Assembly: GCF_014873705.1 (NCBI RefSeq)
Contig: NZ_JADBDS010000003.1
Coordinates: forward strand, 558,001 to 622,000
Length of the DNA stretch: 64,000 bases
Source of the DNA: Mycobacterium sp. OAS707
Lineage (GTDB): Bacteria > Actinomycetota > Actinomycetes > Mycobacteriales > Mycobacteriaceae
Direction of reading: 5' to 3'
Each line of letters starts with the position of its first letter. Positions within the stretch are counted from its first letter, which is position 1. The position numbers and the translations under genes were made by a program. The notes beneath the pieces were generated by a model that had not been told where the DNA came from, made no database searches, and saw nothing but the letters and a program-made list of their open reading frames with translations. Shown piece after piece: positions 52,585 to 61,833 of the stretch.

Positions 52585-55376
52585 CCCTTCTTCGCGGCCT
52601 TTTTCGCGGGCGCCTTCTTCTTGGCGGGTGCCTTCTTCGTCCGCTTGACCGGCCCGCGCGCACGGCGGTCCGCCAGTAGCTCGGCGGCCCGCTCGTCGGT
52701 GATCGACAGCACGTCGTCGCCCTTGCGCAGGCTTGCGTTGGTCTCGCCGTCGGTGACGTACGGCCCGAACCGGCCGTCCTTGATCACCATCGGCTTGCCG
52801 CTCGCCGGGTCGTTGCCGAGCTCGCGCAGCGGCGGGGTCGCCGCACGCTGTCCGCCACGGCGTTTGGGCTCCGCGTAGATCTTCAGCGCCTCGTCGAGCG
52901 TGATGTCGAACATCTGCTCCTCGGTCGCCAACGAGCGAGAGTCGGTGCCGCGCTTCAGATATGGGCCGTACCGGCCATTCTGAGCAGTGATCTCCTCGTT
53001 CGTGTTCGGGTCGACCCCGACCACCCGGGGCAGCGACAGCAGTCGCAGCGCGTCTTCGAGCGTCACCGTTTCCAGGTCCATGGTCCGCAACAGCGAACCC
53101 GTGCGCGGCTTGGGACCCGTCGGCTTCTTGCCCTTCTTCGCCGGTGTGCCTGCGTCGCCTTCGTCACCCGACTCCGGTTCCGGCAGCACCTCGGTGACGT
53201 AAGGACCGTAGCGTCCGTCCTTGGCGACGATCTCGTGACCGGTCGCCGGGTCGACACCCAGCGAGCGCCCCTCTTGCGGTGTGGCGAAAAGCTTTTCGGC
53301 CAGCTCGAGGGTCAACTCGTCGGGCGTCAGCTCATCCTTGAGGTTGGCCCGCTGCGGTTTGAGCTCGCCGTCTTCGTCGGCCACCATGCGCTCGAGGTAC
53401 GCGCCGTTCTTGCCGACCCGCACGTAGATGGGCCGGCCCTCTTCGTCGTCAAACAGCTTGATGGAGTTGACTTCTCGAGCGTCGATGCCCTCGAGGTTCA
53501 CTCCGACAAGCTTTTTCAGTCCGCCAGAGCGCGCGATCGAGTCCTGCACCCCGTGCTCGCCACCGAAGTAGAAGTTCGACAGCCAATTGGTGCGCTGCTC
53601 GTTGCCTGCGGCGATCTCGTCGAGCTCGTCCTCCATGGCAGCGGTGAAGCCGTAGTCGACCAGCCTGCCGAAGTGCTGCTCCAGCAGGCCCGTCACCGCG
53701 AACGCCACCCAGGACGGCACCAGCGCGCTGCCCTTCTTGTGCACATAACCGCGGTCCTGAATGGTCTTGATGATCGACGAGTACGTCGACGGCCTGCCGA
53801 TGCCGAGATCTTCCAGCGCCTTGATCAGCGACGCCTCGGTGTAGCGCGCGGGCGGCGACGTGGTGTGGCCGTCGGCGGTCAGCTCCTTGGCGTCGACGCG
53901 CTGGCCCTGTTCGAGGTTGGGCAGCCTGCTCTCGGCGTCGTCGGCCTCGCCGCCCGCCTGGTCGTCGATGCTCTCGACGTAGGCCTTCAGGAAACCGGCG
54001 AACGTGATGGTGCGGCCGCTCGCGTTGAACACCACCTGCTCACCGGTCGACGCGGCTCCGCTGATCCGCAGGGACAGCGTCGTACCGCGGGCATCGGCCA
54101 TCTGCGACGCCACCGTGCGCTGCCAGATCAACTCGTAGAGCCGGAACTCGTCGGTGTCCAACTGGCTGTGCAGCTGCCCCGGCGTGGAGAACACGTCACC
54201 GGCGGGCCGGATCGCCTCGTGTGCTTCCTGCGCGTTCTTCACCTTGCGGGTGTACTGCCGCGGCGTCGGGTGCACGTACTCCTCGCCATAAAGCTGGCGG
54301 GCCTGATTGCGCGCGGCGTTGATCGCCGACTCCGACAAAGTCGTGGAGTCGGTACGCATATAAGTGATGTAGCCGTTCTCGTAGAGCCGCTGCGCGATGC
54401 TCATGGTGCGCTCCGAAGAGAACCGGAGCTTGCGACCGGCCTCCTGCTGCAGCGTCGACGTCATGAACGGCGCATAGGGCCTGCGGGTGTACGGCTTCTG
54501 CTCAACCGAGGACACTGCCAGCTGCGCCCCGCGCAGCCCGGTGGCCAGCGCGCCCGCGGTGGCTTCGGTGAGTACCAGCACCTCGTCGGGCTTCTTCAGC
54601 CCACCAAGCGAGTCGAAGTCGCGGCCGGTGGCGACGCGCCTGCCGTCGACCGAATTCAGCTTGGCCGTGAACGTCGGCGGCTGCGCCTGCGGATCGGAGA
54701 CGCTGGCGTCGAGTTCGGCGGTGACGTCCCAGTAGCCGGCGCTGCGGAACGCCATCCGCTCACGCTCGCGCGAGACGATGATGCGCGTCGCGACCGACTG
54801 GACGCGGCCCGCCGACAACTTCGGCGCGACCTTCTTCCACAGCACGGGGCTGACCTCATAGCCGTAGAGCCGGTCGAGAATGCGGCGGGTCTCCTGCGCG
54901 TCGACCAGGTCGTTGTCCAGGTCGCGAGGGTCCTCTGCGGCGGCCCGGATGGCCGGCTCGGTGATCTCGTGGAACACCATCCGCTTGACCGGCACACGCG
55001 GCTTCAGCGTCTCCAGCAGGTGCCAGGCGATCGCCTCACCCTCGCGGTCGCCGTCCGTCGCCAGATAGAGCTCGTCGACGTCCTTGAGCAGATCCTTCAG
55101 CTCGGCGACGGTGCTCTTCTTCTCCGGGCTGATGATGTAGAGCGGCTCGAAGTTGTGGTCGACGTCCACCCCGAGGCGTGCCCAGGGCTCGGATTTGTAC
55201 TTGGCCGGCACGTCGGCGGCGTTTCGCGGCAGGTCGCGGATGTGCCCCCGGGACGACTCGACAATGTAGTTGGATCCCAGGTAGCCAGCTATTTTGCGTG
55301 CCTTGGTAGGCGACTCGACTATGACGAGCCGCCGCACGCTCCCGTTGCGGCCGCTGCTGCGGTCGGTGTCTGCCAC
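52581..55376 (-). CDS. topA: DNA topoisomerase I
   Basis: 931 residues. The TOPRIM acidic motif LATDGDREGEAIAWHL and the active-site Tyr in YITYMRTDSTTLS are present. The C-terminal third is made of repeated topoisomerase C-terminal domains (RYGPYL-, RFGPYV-type units) instead of zinc fingers, and ends in a Lys/Ala-rich basic tail, all mycobacterial traits. It relaxes negative supercoils and is essential. ATG 55376. Confidence 0.96.
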   Translation of the reverse strand: MADTDRSSGRNGSVRRLVIVESPTKARKIAGYLGSNYIVESSRGHIRDLPRNAADVPAKYKSEPWARLGVDVDHNFEPLYIISPEKKSTVAELKDLLKDVDELYLATDGDREGEAIAWHLLETLKPRVPVKRMVFHEITEPAIRAAAEDPRDLDNDLVDAQETRRILDRLYGYEVSPVLWKKVAPKLSAGRVQSVATRIIVSRERERMAFRSAGYWDVTAELDASVSDPQAQPPTFTAKLNSVDGRRVATGRDFDSLGGLKKPDEVLVLTEATAGALATGLRGAQLAVSSVEQKPYTRRPYAPFMTSTLQQEAGRKLRFSSERTMSIAQRLYENGYITYMRTDSTTLSESAINAARNQARQLYGEEYVHPTPRQYTRKVKNAQEAHEAIRPAGDVFSTPGQLHSQLDTDEFRLYELIWQRTVASQMADARGTTLSLRISGAASTGEQVVFNASGRTITFAGFLKAYVESIDDQAGGEADDAESRLPNLEQGQRVDAKELTADGHTTSPPARYTEASLIKALEDLGIGRPSTYSSIIKTIQDRGYVHKKGSALVPSWVAFAVTGLLEQHFGRLVDYGFTAAMEDELDEIAAGNEQRTNWLSNFYFGGEHGVQDSIARSGGLKKLVGVNLEGIDAREVNSIKLFDDEEGRPIYVRVGKNGAYLERMVADEDGELKPQRANLKDELTPDELTLELAEKLFATPQEGRSLGVDPATGHEIVAKDGRYGPYVTEVLPEPESGDEGDAGTPAKKGKKPTGPKPRTGSLLRTMDLETVTLEDALRLLSLPRVVGVDPNTNEEITAQNGRYGPYLKRGTDSRSLATEEQMFDITLDEALKIYAEPKRRGGQRAATPPLRELGNDPASGKPMVIKDGRFGPYVTDGETNASLRKGDDVLSITDERAAELLADRRARGPVKRTKKAPAKKKAPAKKAAKKG

Positions 55377-55512
55377 CTCTGCCTACGCTCCACTTCTTCT
55401 GTTGCCAGGGGCCCAAGATATATAACGCCTCGGACGAATCGGACCCCCCTGGCAACTGACAATTTCGCACCCCGCGCCAGCCGACGCAAACTGACCCCCC
55501 GGGCGCGGCCCC

Positions 55513-56091
55513 TCAAATACGAGGCCACTGTTCAAACGCCTCGACGCTCCCAGGGGGTTCCCCCACGTTCTCTACCAGGCGCGATAGCCGTCGACGGCCA
55601 CTGATCCGCAGCGCTGGGTGCGACCCTCTTGTGCCAATCAAGGTTGGGGCGATCCCGACCCGCATCATCGCCGACGCCAGCGCCGCATGGGTGTCCGGGG
55701 CGTGCGGATCAAGGCCCAGCAAGTACCGGTCGGCTTCGGGGGTGCCCGACGCCAGCGTCCAGGCCCGCAACTCGCGAGGTCCGGGCAGCCACTGCGGCGG
55801 CACGGTCTTGACGGCGCCAAGCGTCCAATCGCGGGCAATGGCCAACAACCGCGGGTCGGCTTGGGTGCGCACCAACGGCGTGTTCTCGTCGGTGCGCGCT
55901 ATCTCCGCCTGCAGCCCGGCGTCGGTGATCATCTCCGCGAGGCCCTCTGCGCGCCACAGCCGATCCACGACGACGGACAGCCGAGCCCCGCTGCCGACGA
56001 GGACCACCTGGCCCGGCGCGGCGAGAATTCCCGTCAGGTCGGCAACCGCGGGCGGCACCGACTCAGCCGAGAAGAACGACAGCTGGCTCAC
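55513..56091 (-). CDS. Conserved hypothetical protein (Rv3647c-like)
   Basis: 192 residues from GTG 56091 (MSQLSFFSAES). The frame is open to a TTG at 56157, but the shorter start agrees with my recollection of the mycobacterial homologue. No signal or membrane helix. The pattern VPPAVADLTGILAAPGQVVLVGSGARLSVVV suggests an alpha/beta fold. It is always next to topA and cspA in mycobacteria, but the function is unknown. Confidence 0.8.
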   Translation of the reverse strand: MSQLSFFSAESVPPAVADLTGILAAPGQVVLVGSGARLSVVVDRLWRAEGLAEMITDAGLQAEIARTDENTPLVRTQADPRLLAIARDWTLGAVKTVPPQWLPGPRELRAWTLASGTPEADRYLLGLDPHAPDTHAALASAMMRVGIAPTLIGTRGSHPALRISGRRRLSRLVENVGEPPGSVEAFEQWPRI

Positions 56092-56153
56092 GTCAACGAC
56101 AGTAGGCCAGGGGTGCACCACAGATGTGTCGCCAGGCCGCTCGGAAGCGTCCG

Positions 56154-56199
56154 CCAAAACGAAAACACCCCGCGCCGTCCGATCAAGGATGACGCGGGG
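56154..56199 (-). terminator. Intrinsic terminator of cspA
   Basis: On the minus strand, 21 bases after the cspA stop, arms at 56199-56193 (CCCCGCG when read) and 56174-56168 (CGCGGGG) pair, with an inner CATCC/GGACG stem. The transcript then reads GTGTTTTCGTTTTGG. Both hairpin and T-rich tract are unusually good for mycobacteria. Confidence 0.75.
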
Positions 56200-56219
56200 A
56201 GTTATTCAGTTTCGCTTGC

Positions 56220-56423
56220 TCAGACGGCCCGAACACCCGTGGCCTGCGGCCCCTTGGGGCTCTGGCCAACCTCGAATTCAACCTTCTGGTTCTCCTCCAG
56301 GGTGCGGAATCCGCTGCCCTGAATTTCCGTGTAGTGAACGAACACGTCCGCAGAGCCGTCCTCCGGGGCGATAAAGCCGAAGCCCTTCTCCGCGTTGAAC
56401 CACTTCACAGTTCCCTGTGGCAT
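56220..56423 (-). CDS. cspA: Cold shock protein CspA
   Basis: 67-residue single OB-fold protein. RNP1 is KGFGFI and RNP2 is VFVHY. It binds single-stranded RNA and DNA and melts structure. ATG 56423 follows AAGGAA. The leader is A-rich on the sense strand just before the ATG, unlike the surroundings, as often seen for csp mRNAs. Confidence 0.96.
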   Translation of the reverse strand: MPQGTVKWFNAEKGFGFIAPEDGSADVFVHYTEIQGSGFRTLEENQKVEFEVGQSPKGPQATGVRAV

Positions 56424-56700
56424 TTCCTTGATCTTTCCTTTTCTTTTTTCCGGGTGCGGTCCACCGTGTTTCGGTACACCGGGCCCGTTCCGACCGCTGA
56501 CCTTCGCGGAGTAATCGGAACTTGACCCGACCTACATTCCTCGCAGGAACCGCGATCGCAACGACGATCCTGCGAGTGCTAATACACGAACACAGAAGCT
56601 GCGACCGCGCTAAGTCAATCATGTTCGGCGCTGGTGCGACAGTCTCAACGCAATCGAGTGGGGAACAATTCACTTACATAGGGGTTTCAGGAGGCTGGCA
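56424..56700. other. Divergent intergenic region between cspA and the helicase gene
   Basis: 277 bases without a gene I can support. It must hold the cspA promoter and leader on the minus strand and the helicase promoter on the plus strand. Helicase start is marked by AGGAGG at about 56687-56692. No further clear repeat or RNA gene is seen. Confidence 0.55.
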
Positions 56701-59031
56701 GTGTCAATTCCGGGGTCGGATTTCGGCCGCGCACTGCTTTCCTGTGCGATCGAAGGCACGGATCCCGACGAACAACCGTTGCGGCACGTCGCAGACTTGC
56801 CCGCGCGTCAGGGCAGGCCGCAACCGTGGCCGCGATGGGCGGACCCAGATGTGGTGCGGGCGTTCGTTGATCGCGGTATCGAGTCACTTTGGGCGCATCA
56901 ACTCGCCGCCGCCGATCTCGCCCGCGACGGGCGGCACGTCGTGCTCAGCACAGGAACCGCATCGGGAAAGTCATTGGCATACCAGTTGCCGATATTGACG
57001 GCCCTGAAAGCGAATCCGCGTGCGCGGGTGCTCTATTTGTCGCCGACCAAGGCCCTCGGCCACGATCAACTGCGAACCGCAGTGGCACTCACCGAAGCCG
57101 TGCCGGGGCTGGACAACGTCGCGCCCAGTTCATACGACGGCGACAGTCCGAGCGAGGTGCGACGTTTCGCGCGTGAGCGGTCGCGCTGGATCTTCTCGAA
57201 TCCGGACATGATTCATCTGTCGCTGCTGCGCAACCACGCCCGCTGGGCGGTGTTCTTGCGCAACCTGCAGTTCATCGTTGTCGACGAATGCCATTACTAC
57301 CGAGGCGTTTTCGGCTCGAACGTGGCCATGGTGCTGCGCCGACTGCTGAGGCTGTGCAATCGGTACTCGTCGACTCCGACAGTCATCTTCGCCAGCGCCA
57401 CCACCGCACAGCCCGCGGCGACCGCGTCCGAGCTCATCGGCCAGACCGTCGAAGAGGTCACCGAGGACGGTTCCCCGCACGGCGCGCGCACGGTCGCGCT
57501 GTGGGAGCCGGCACTGCGGGACGACATCCTCGGCGAAAACGGCGCTCCGGTAAGGCGTTCGGCGGGTGCTGAGGCCGCGCGGGTGATGGCCGACCTGATC
57601 GCCGAAGGCGCCCGGACGCTGACGTTCGTGCGATCGCGCCGCGGCGCGGAGTTGACCGCGCTGGGGGCGCGGGCCCGACTCGAGGACACCGCACCCGAAC
57701 TCGCCGAGCGGGTGGCGTCCTATCGCGCCGGCTATCTCGCCGAGGACCGCCGAGCACTGGAACGTGCTCTGGCCGAAGGGGAATTACGCGGCATGGCCAC
57801 CACCAACGCGCTCGAATTGGGTGTGGACATCGCGGGCCTCGACGCGGTGGTGCTGGCCGGCTTCCCCGGCACGGTCACGTCGTTCTGGCAACAGGCCGGC
57901 CGCTCCGGCCGTCGCGGGCAGAGCGCGTTGATCGTGCTGATCGCCCGCGACGATCCACTGGACACCTACCTCGTGCACCACCCAGCAGCGCTGCTCGACA
58001 AACCGATCGAGCGAGTGGTTATCGATCCAGCCAACCCGTATGTGCTTGGGCCACAACTACTTTGCGCCGCGACAGAACTTCCGCTGAGCGATGCGGAGGT
58101 CCGCATGTGGAATGCGGAGGCGGTGGCGGAAGCGCTCGTCGACGACGGGCTGTTGCGCCGACGACCGAGCGGCTACTTCCCCACTCCCGGCGTCGATCCG
58201 CATCCGGCGGTTGACATTCGCGGGTCGTCGGGCGGGCAGATCGCGATCCTGGAGGCTGACACCGGCCGACTGCTCGGCAGCGCCGGCGCGGGACAGGCGC
58301 CCGCGTCGGTGCATCCCGGCGCGGTGTATCTGCATCAGGGTGAGAGTTATGTCGTCGACTCGCTGGATTTCGAGGACGGCGTCGCGTTCGTGCACGCGGA
58401 GGATCCCGGCTACACCACCTTCGCTCGCGAGCTCACCGACATCGCCGTCACCGGCGACGGCGAACGAAACACCTACGGCGCGGTGACCGTTGGCGTGGTT
58501 CCGGTGTCGGTGACCAACACCGTGACCGGTTACCTGCGGCGCCGCCTGGACGGTGAGGTGATCGACTTCGTCGAGCTTGACATGCCGACCCGTACGCTCG
58601 ACACCATGGCGGTGATGTGCACCATCACCCCAGAGGCGTTGCAGCACAACGGGATCGAGTTGCTCCGCGTGCCGGGCGCACTGCATGCCGCAGAGCATGC
58701 GGCCATCGGACTGCTGCCATTGGTCGCCAGCTGCGACCGCGGCGACATCGGCGGCATGTCGACAGCAGTCGGTCCGGTCGACGGCCTGCCGACGATCTTC
58801 GTCTACGACGGCTACCCGGGCGGGGCTGGTTTCGCCGACCGCGGCTTCCGCAAAATCGACACGTGGTGGGCGGCGACGGCGGCGGCGATCGAGGCCTGCG
58901 AATGCCCGCTCGGTTGCCCGTCCTGCGTTCAGTCGCCGAAGTGCGGCAGCGGCAACGACCCGCTCGACAAGGAGGGTGCGGTGAGGGTGCTGCGGCTGGT
59001 GCTCGAGGCGGTGGCAGGAAGGCGCCATTAG
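56701..59031 (+). CDS. DEAH-type helicase with C-terminal zinc-cysteine domain (MrfA/Hrq1-like, Rv3649-like)
   Basis: 776 residues from GTG 56701. Walker A is STGTASGKSLAYQ, motif II is DECH (VVDECHYYRG), motif III is SAT, motif VI is QAGRSGRRG. The C terminus has the four-cysteine MZB domain (CECPLGCPSCVQSPKCG). This is the MrfA/YprA architecture, a 3'-5' DNA helicase in mitomycin-type lesion repair. Divergent from cspA. Confidence 0.92.
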   Translation: MSIPGSDFGRALLSCAIEGTDPDEQPLRHVADLPARQGRPQPWPRWADPDVVRAFVDRGIESLWAHQLAAADLARDGRHVVLSTGTASGKSLAYQLPILTALKANPRARVLYLSPTKALGHDQLRTAVALTEAVPGLDNVAPSSYDGDSPSEVRRFARERSRWIFSNPDMIHLSLLRNHARWAVFLRNLQFIVVDECHYYRGVFGSNVAMVLRRLLRLCNRYSSTPTVIFASATTAQPAATASELIGQTVEEVTEDGSPHGARTVALWEPALRDDILGENGAPVRRSAGAEAARVMADLIAEGARTLTFVRSRRGAELTALGARARLEDTAPELAERVASYRAGYLAEDRRALERALAEGELRGMATTNALELGVDIAGLDAVVLAGFPGTVTSFWQQAGRSGRRGQSALIVLIARDDPLDTYLVHHPAALLDKPIERVVIDPANPYVLGPQLLCAATELPLSDAEVRMWNAEAVAEALVDDGLLRRRPSGYFPTPGVDPHPAVDIRGSSGGQIAILEADTGRLLGSAGAGQAPASVHPGAVYLHQGESYVVDSLDFEDGVAFVHAEDPGYTTFARELTDIAVTGDGERNTYGAVTVGVVPVSVTNTVTGYLRRRLDGEVIDFVELDMPTRTLDTMAVMCTITPEALQHNGIELLRVPGALHAAEHAAIGLLPLVASCDRGDIGGMSTAVGPVDGLPTIFVYDGYPGGAGFADRGFRKIDTWWAATAAAIEACECPLGCPSCVQSPKCGSGNDPLDKEGAVRVLRLVLEAVAGRRH

Positions 59032-59035
59032 CCGA

Positions 59036-59074
59036 CCATGGGGGCGACCCACCCCTCGACGGTCGCCCCCATGG
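59036..59074 (+). terminator. Perfect 14-bp hairpin after the helicase gene
   Basis: CCATGGGGGCGACC (59036-59049) and its exact complement (59061-59074) flank an 11-base loop, beginning five bases after the stop codon. There is no T-tract. It is very likely the helicase terminator. Confidence 0.75.
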
Positions 59075-59309
59075 ACCCGTGGCCAGTGTGCTTGCGCACA
59101 CAGCGGACTCACAGACGGCTGCGGTCGAACGGTCGGACAACTCGATCCGTTCCCAATCCCAGAAAGTGGGCGCAGACGGAAAATACCTCGTCGGAGGGGC
59201 TATGGCAACTTAGGGATGCTTTACCGAAACCGCGCTGTGACCTCCTAGCTGCACAGATTTGCGGAATCCGTAGACGGCTCACCTGGCGGGTAGCTGTGAG
59301 GCCGACGGC

Positions 59310-59315
59310 TAAAAT
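59310..59315 (+). promoter_or_regulatory. Candidate -10 box, leaderless start of the Rv3651-like gene
   Basis: TAAAAT ends seven bases before the ATG at 59322. With the usual mycobacterial distance the transcript would begin at the A of the ATG. No Shine-Dalgarno precedes the ATG, in agreement. The rest of 59075-59309 shows no gene or clear element. Confidence 0.55.
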
Positions 59316-59321
59316 GCCGCC

Positions 59322-60365
59322 ATGACCCACGACTGGCTGCTCGTGGAAACACTGGGCAGCGAGCCCGCCGTGGTCGCACAAGGTCCTCGAACCAAGAATC
59401 TCGTTCCAATCAGCGCGTTCTTGAGGCGAAACCCACACCTGATGGCGATACAGAGTGCCATCGGTGAAACCGTGCGCGCCGGTGTCGGCCTGAGCAGCAT
59501 CACCCCGAAGAACGACCGCGTAATCCGTACCGAAATTGTCAAGATGTCCGACGGGTTAATACACGGTGTCCATTTGTGGATCGGTCCGCCGGACCTCGAA
59601 GCGCCCGCACGGCCGGTCCCCGGACCGTTGCTCTGGGACCTGACGAGCGGGACCGCGACCGATACCCCGGAGTCGCTGTGGAACAGCGGATGGGATCCCG
59701 AGAAGGCGCCGACCCACGGCAGGGCGTTCGCCGATGATCTGCCGCGCCGCGACCTCAATCCAAGCGAAGCCAAGGTGCTGTCCATGGCGATCAAACCCGA
59801 AGTGGGTATGGCGTTTTCCAGCACCTGGGACGTCACGGATTACCAGGGGGAACCAATCACCATCGGGTTCGTGTCCCGCGTGCGTCAGGAGAGCCAGGAC
59901 GACGGCAGTGAACGGTTGATCTGCCGCGCGATGAACTGGCGAAGCGTGCGCGAGGAAACAGCGATCCCGCGCGATTACCTGGCGCAGCGCATTCTCGACA
60001 GCCTCTCGCGACCGGGCGTGTATCGGTGCATGGTCGATCTGAACAACTGGACGCTGCTGAAGTGGCTCGACGACCCCGTGCCGTTCTTCGACTGGCGTGC
60101 CAGCATGACTGGAGACCACGCGGTGCATCCTGCTGATCGCCGTCAGATGTCAAAGATGGCAAGCGAATTCGTGCCGACAGGGACAGCCTCGGGCGTGCTG
60201 CGGATGGTGGCCAACGGCGGCGGCTGGACGCCGGTGCACGTGACCGTCAACCGGGTGCAACTCGAAGAGGACATCTACGCGGGGTTGGCGACGCTGCGAA
60301 TTCCGACCGACGCAGAGATCGCCGCGGCCGGCCTCGACGACATCGACGAGGCGGCCCTCCGCTAG
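59322..60365 (+). CDS. Conserved Rv3651-like sensor-fold protein
   Basis: 347 residues from ATG 59322. No signal, membrane helix or enzyme motif. It matches the mycobacterial Rv3651 family, which I recall as having tandem PAS-like folds; the middle part (GFVSRVRQE, LICRAMNWRSV) and the last third (YRCMVDLNNWTLLKWLDDPVPFFDWR) have alternating beta patterns that fit this. The ligand and role are unknown. Convergent with the tad locus, overlapping by four bases. Confidence 0.75.
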   Translation: MTHDWLLVETLGSEPAVVAQGPRTKNLVPISAFLRRNPHLMAIQSAIGETVRAGVGLSSITPKNDRVIRTEIVKMSDGLIHGVHLWIGPPDLEAPARPVPGPLLWDLTSGTATDTPESLWNSGWDPEKAPTHGRAFADDLPRRDLNPSEAKVLSMAIKPEVGMAFSSTWDVTDYQGEPITIGFVSRVRQESQDDGSERLICRAMNWRSVREETAIPRDYLAQRILDSLSRPGVYRCMVDLNNWTLLKWLDDPVPFFDWRASMTGDHAVHPADRRQMSKMASEFVPTGTASGVLRMVANGGGWTPVHVTVNRVQLEEDIYAGLATLRIPTDAEIAAAGLDDIDEAALR

Positions 60366-60682
60366 CCGTCCTCAACCGGTCCAGCCCTCGCGGTTGCGCG
60401 GGCCGGGCCGACGCCGAACCTGCCGAGTGCGACAGCGGCGTCGACAGTGACGATCACATCGAGGTCCTCGACGGCGCACTGCGTGACGGTCGTGTGCATG
60501 GCGCGCGCCAACGACGCTGCGTGCACGCAGGCCTCGGCGCTGCCATCGGCAAGGTGCGCGGCGGCCGCAAGCGCGGCCAGGTCGGCGGCGCCCTGCGCCC
60601 GATGACGCGCCACCACCGTCGACCCGACGTACACCCCACCCACGGTGAGCGCCAACAACACGGCCATCATCGCGACGGCCAC
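60362..60682 (-). CDS. TadG/Rv3654c-like pilus-locus protein
   Basis: About 106 residues from GTG 60682. The frame is meaningful a little further up (CAEHGSASLVAVAMM), but no start codon is available there. N-terminal membrane helix (VAVAMMAVLLALTVGGVYVGS) then ARHRAQGAADLAALAAAAHL, the pattern of TadE/TadG-type pseudopilin-like proteins in tad loci. Last gene of the locus. Confidence 0.7.
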   Translation of the reverse strand: MAVAMMAVLLALTVGGVYVGSTVVARHRAQGAADLAALAAAAHLADGSAEACVHAASLARAMHTTVTQCAVEDLDVIVTVDAAVALGRFGVGPARATARAGPVEDG

Positions 60683-60701
60683 CAGCGAAGCCGAGCCGTG
60701 C

Positions 60702-61028
60702 TCAGCGCATACCAGGCTCGAGCGCGGCGACGGCGTCGGCTGCGATCGTGACGCCCGGCAGCAGCGGTGATCGCGCCGTGACACTGGCCACGACCAGTTC
60801 CCCGTCGCGCCGCAGCTGCACGGCCGCCCCGTCCGGCGCAATGCGTTGCGCGGCAACGGCGGCCGAACCGTCGTCGCCACGCGCGGCGAGGCGGGCGGCC
60901 TCCCGTGCGGCATCGACGCAACGCACCTGCATCGACACCGCGGTGAGCCCCGACACGCACAGCGTGAGAACCACGACCAGGGCCGCGATCGCGAAGGCCG
61001 CCTCAACCGTGACGCCCCCGGCCTCATC
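60702..61028 (-). CDS. TadE-like protein (Rv3655c-like), start unresolved
   Basis: Roughly 108 residues. The TadE signature is clear: GGVTVEAAFAIAALVVVLTLCVSGLTAV as membrane helix, then QVRCVDAAREAARLAARGD. In this frame no ATG, GTG or TTG exists near the 5' end. An ATG at 61027, four bases after the pilin stop, is in the next frame and would read MRPGGVTVEAAF if one G were added to the five-G run at 61015-61019. A one-base loss or sequence error is therefore suspected. Confidence 0.65.
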   Translation of the reverse strand, partial: DEAGGVTVEAAFAIAALVVVLTLCVSGLTAVSMQVRCVDAAREAARLAARGDDGSAAVAAQRIAPDGAAVQLRRDGELVVASVTARSPLLPGVTIAADAVAALEPGMR

Positions 61029-61030
61029 GG

Positions 61031-61237
61031 CTAGATGTTGGTGTTCAACGCCCGGTTGATGATGTTGGTCAACGCACTGACGATCGAGTCGCCGGTGACG
61101 ACCGTGTAGAGGATCGCCCCGAACGCCGCCGCGGCGATGGTGCCGATCGCGTACTCCACCGTCGACATCCCGTCGTCGTCGGTGGCCAACAAAGTCAGCC
61201 GCGCCCACAGTGTGCGAATCTTGTTGCCTACCATCAT
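61031..61237 (-). CDS. Flp-type pilin (DUF4244, Rv3656c-like)
   Basis: 68 residues from ATG 61237, with GAGGGG five bases upstream. Short basic leader ending DDDGMSTVEYAIGTIAAAAFGAILYTVV: the Gly before the STVEYA helix is the expected prepilin-peptidase site, with Glu at +5 or so as in Flp pilins. It should be the structural subunit of the tad pilus. Confidence 0.88.
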   Translation of the reverse strand: MMVGNKIRTLWARLTLLATDDDGMSTVEYAIGTIAAAAFGAILYTVVTGDSIVSALTNIINRALNTNI

Positions 61238-61263
61238 GCTTTCCCCTCATTTCTCGTCGGCCG

Positions 61264-61833
61264 TCACAGAATTCCCGACCCCAGTACATCGCCGGCCAAC
61301 CCGGCGACCACGGGCACAATGCCCAAGCACACGAATGCCGGCAGATAGCACAGACCCAGCGGCCCTGCGATCAACACCGAAGCCCGCTCCGCGGCAGCGG
61401 TCGCCGTGGCGGCCGCCTCATGGCGTGACTGGTCGGCCAGGTCGGCCACTCCTTGGGCCAAAGCCGCTCCCGACGCTGCCGACCGCCTGGCGAGCCGCAA
61501 CAAGGCGTCAACGGTCTTGTCGTCGGGCCCAGTGGCGTTCGTCCACGCCATCGCCGGTTCGGCGCCCAGCGCCAATAGGTCGGCGGCACGGCCGAGTGCG
61601 CCCGCCAGTGCGGCCGGCGCAGACGGCGCGGTCGCCGACGCGGCCGTCGCTACGGCCATGCCCGAGCGCAGGCACGCCGCGAGCACGTCGAGACTGGACG
61701 CGGCGGCCAACGGGTCATCGACGCGCGCCGGCGCCGACCGGCGTCGGACGACCTGCAATCCCGCGCGCATCCTGGGCCGGGAATCGGTGGCCAGCATCAG
61801 CGCGGCAGCCAAAAGCATTGCGACCCAACTCAT
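61264..61833 (-). CDS. TadC-like type II secretion F-domain protein (Rv3657c-like)
   Basis: 189 residues from ATG 61833, overlapping the tadB stop (ATGA). N-terminal membrane helix, a cytoplasmic helical T2SSF segment (LAACLRSGMAVATAAS) and two C-terminal helices (VLIAGPLGLCYLPAFVCLGIVPVVAGL). Inner-membrane platform of the pilus. Confidence 0.85.
   Translation of the reverse strand: MSWVAMLLAAALMLATDSRPRMRAGLQVVRRRSAPARVDDPLAAASSLDVLAACLRSGMAVATAASATAPSAPAALAGALGRAADLLALGAEPAMAWTNATGPDDKTVDALLRLARRSAASGAALAQGVADLADQSRHEAAATATAAAERASVLIAGPLGLCYLPAFVCLGIVPVVAGLAGDVLGSGIL

Noticed and set aside
53235..55604. 789-codon open frame opposite topA
   Set aside because: Same reason: mirror of codon bias in topA, with no domain or ribosome site.
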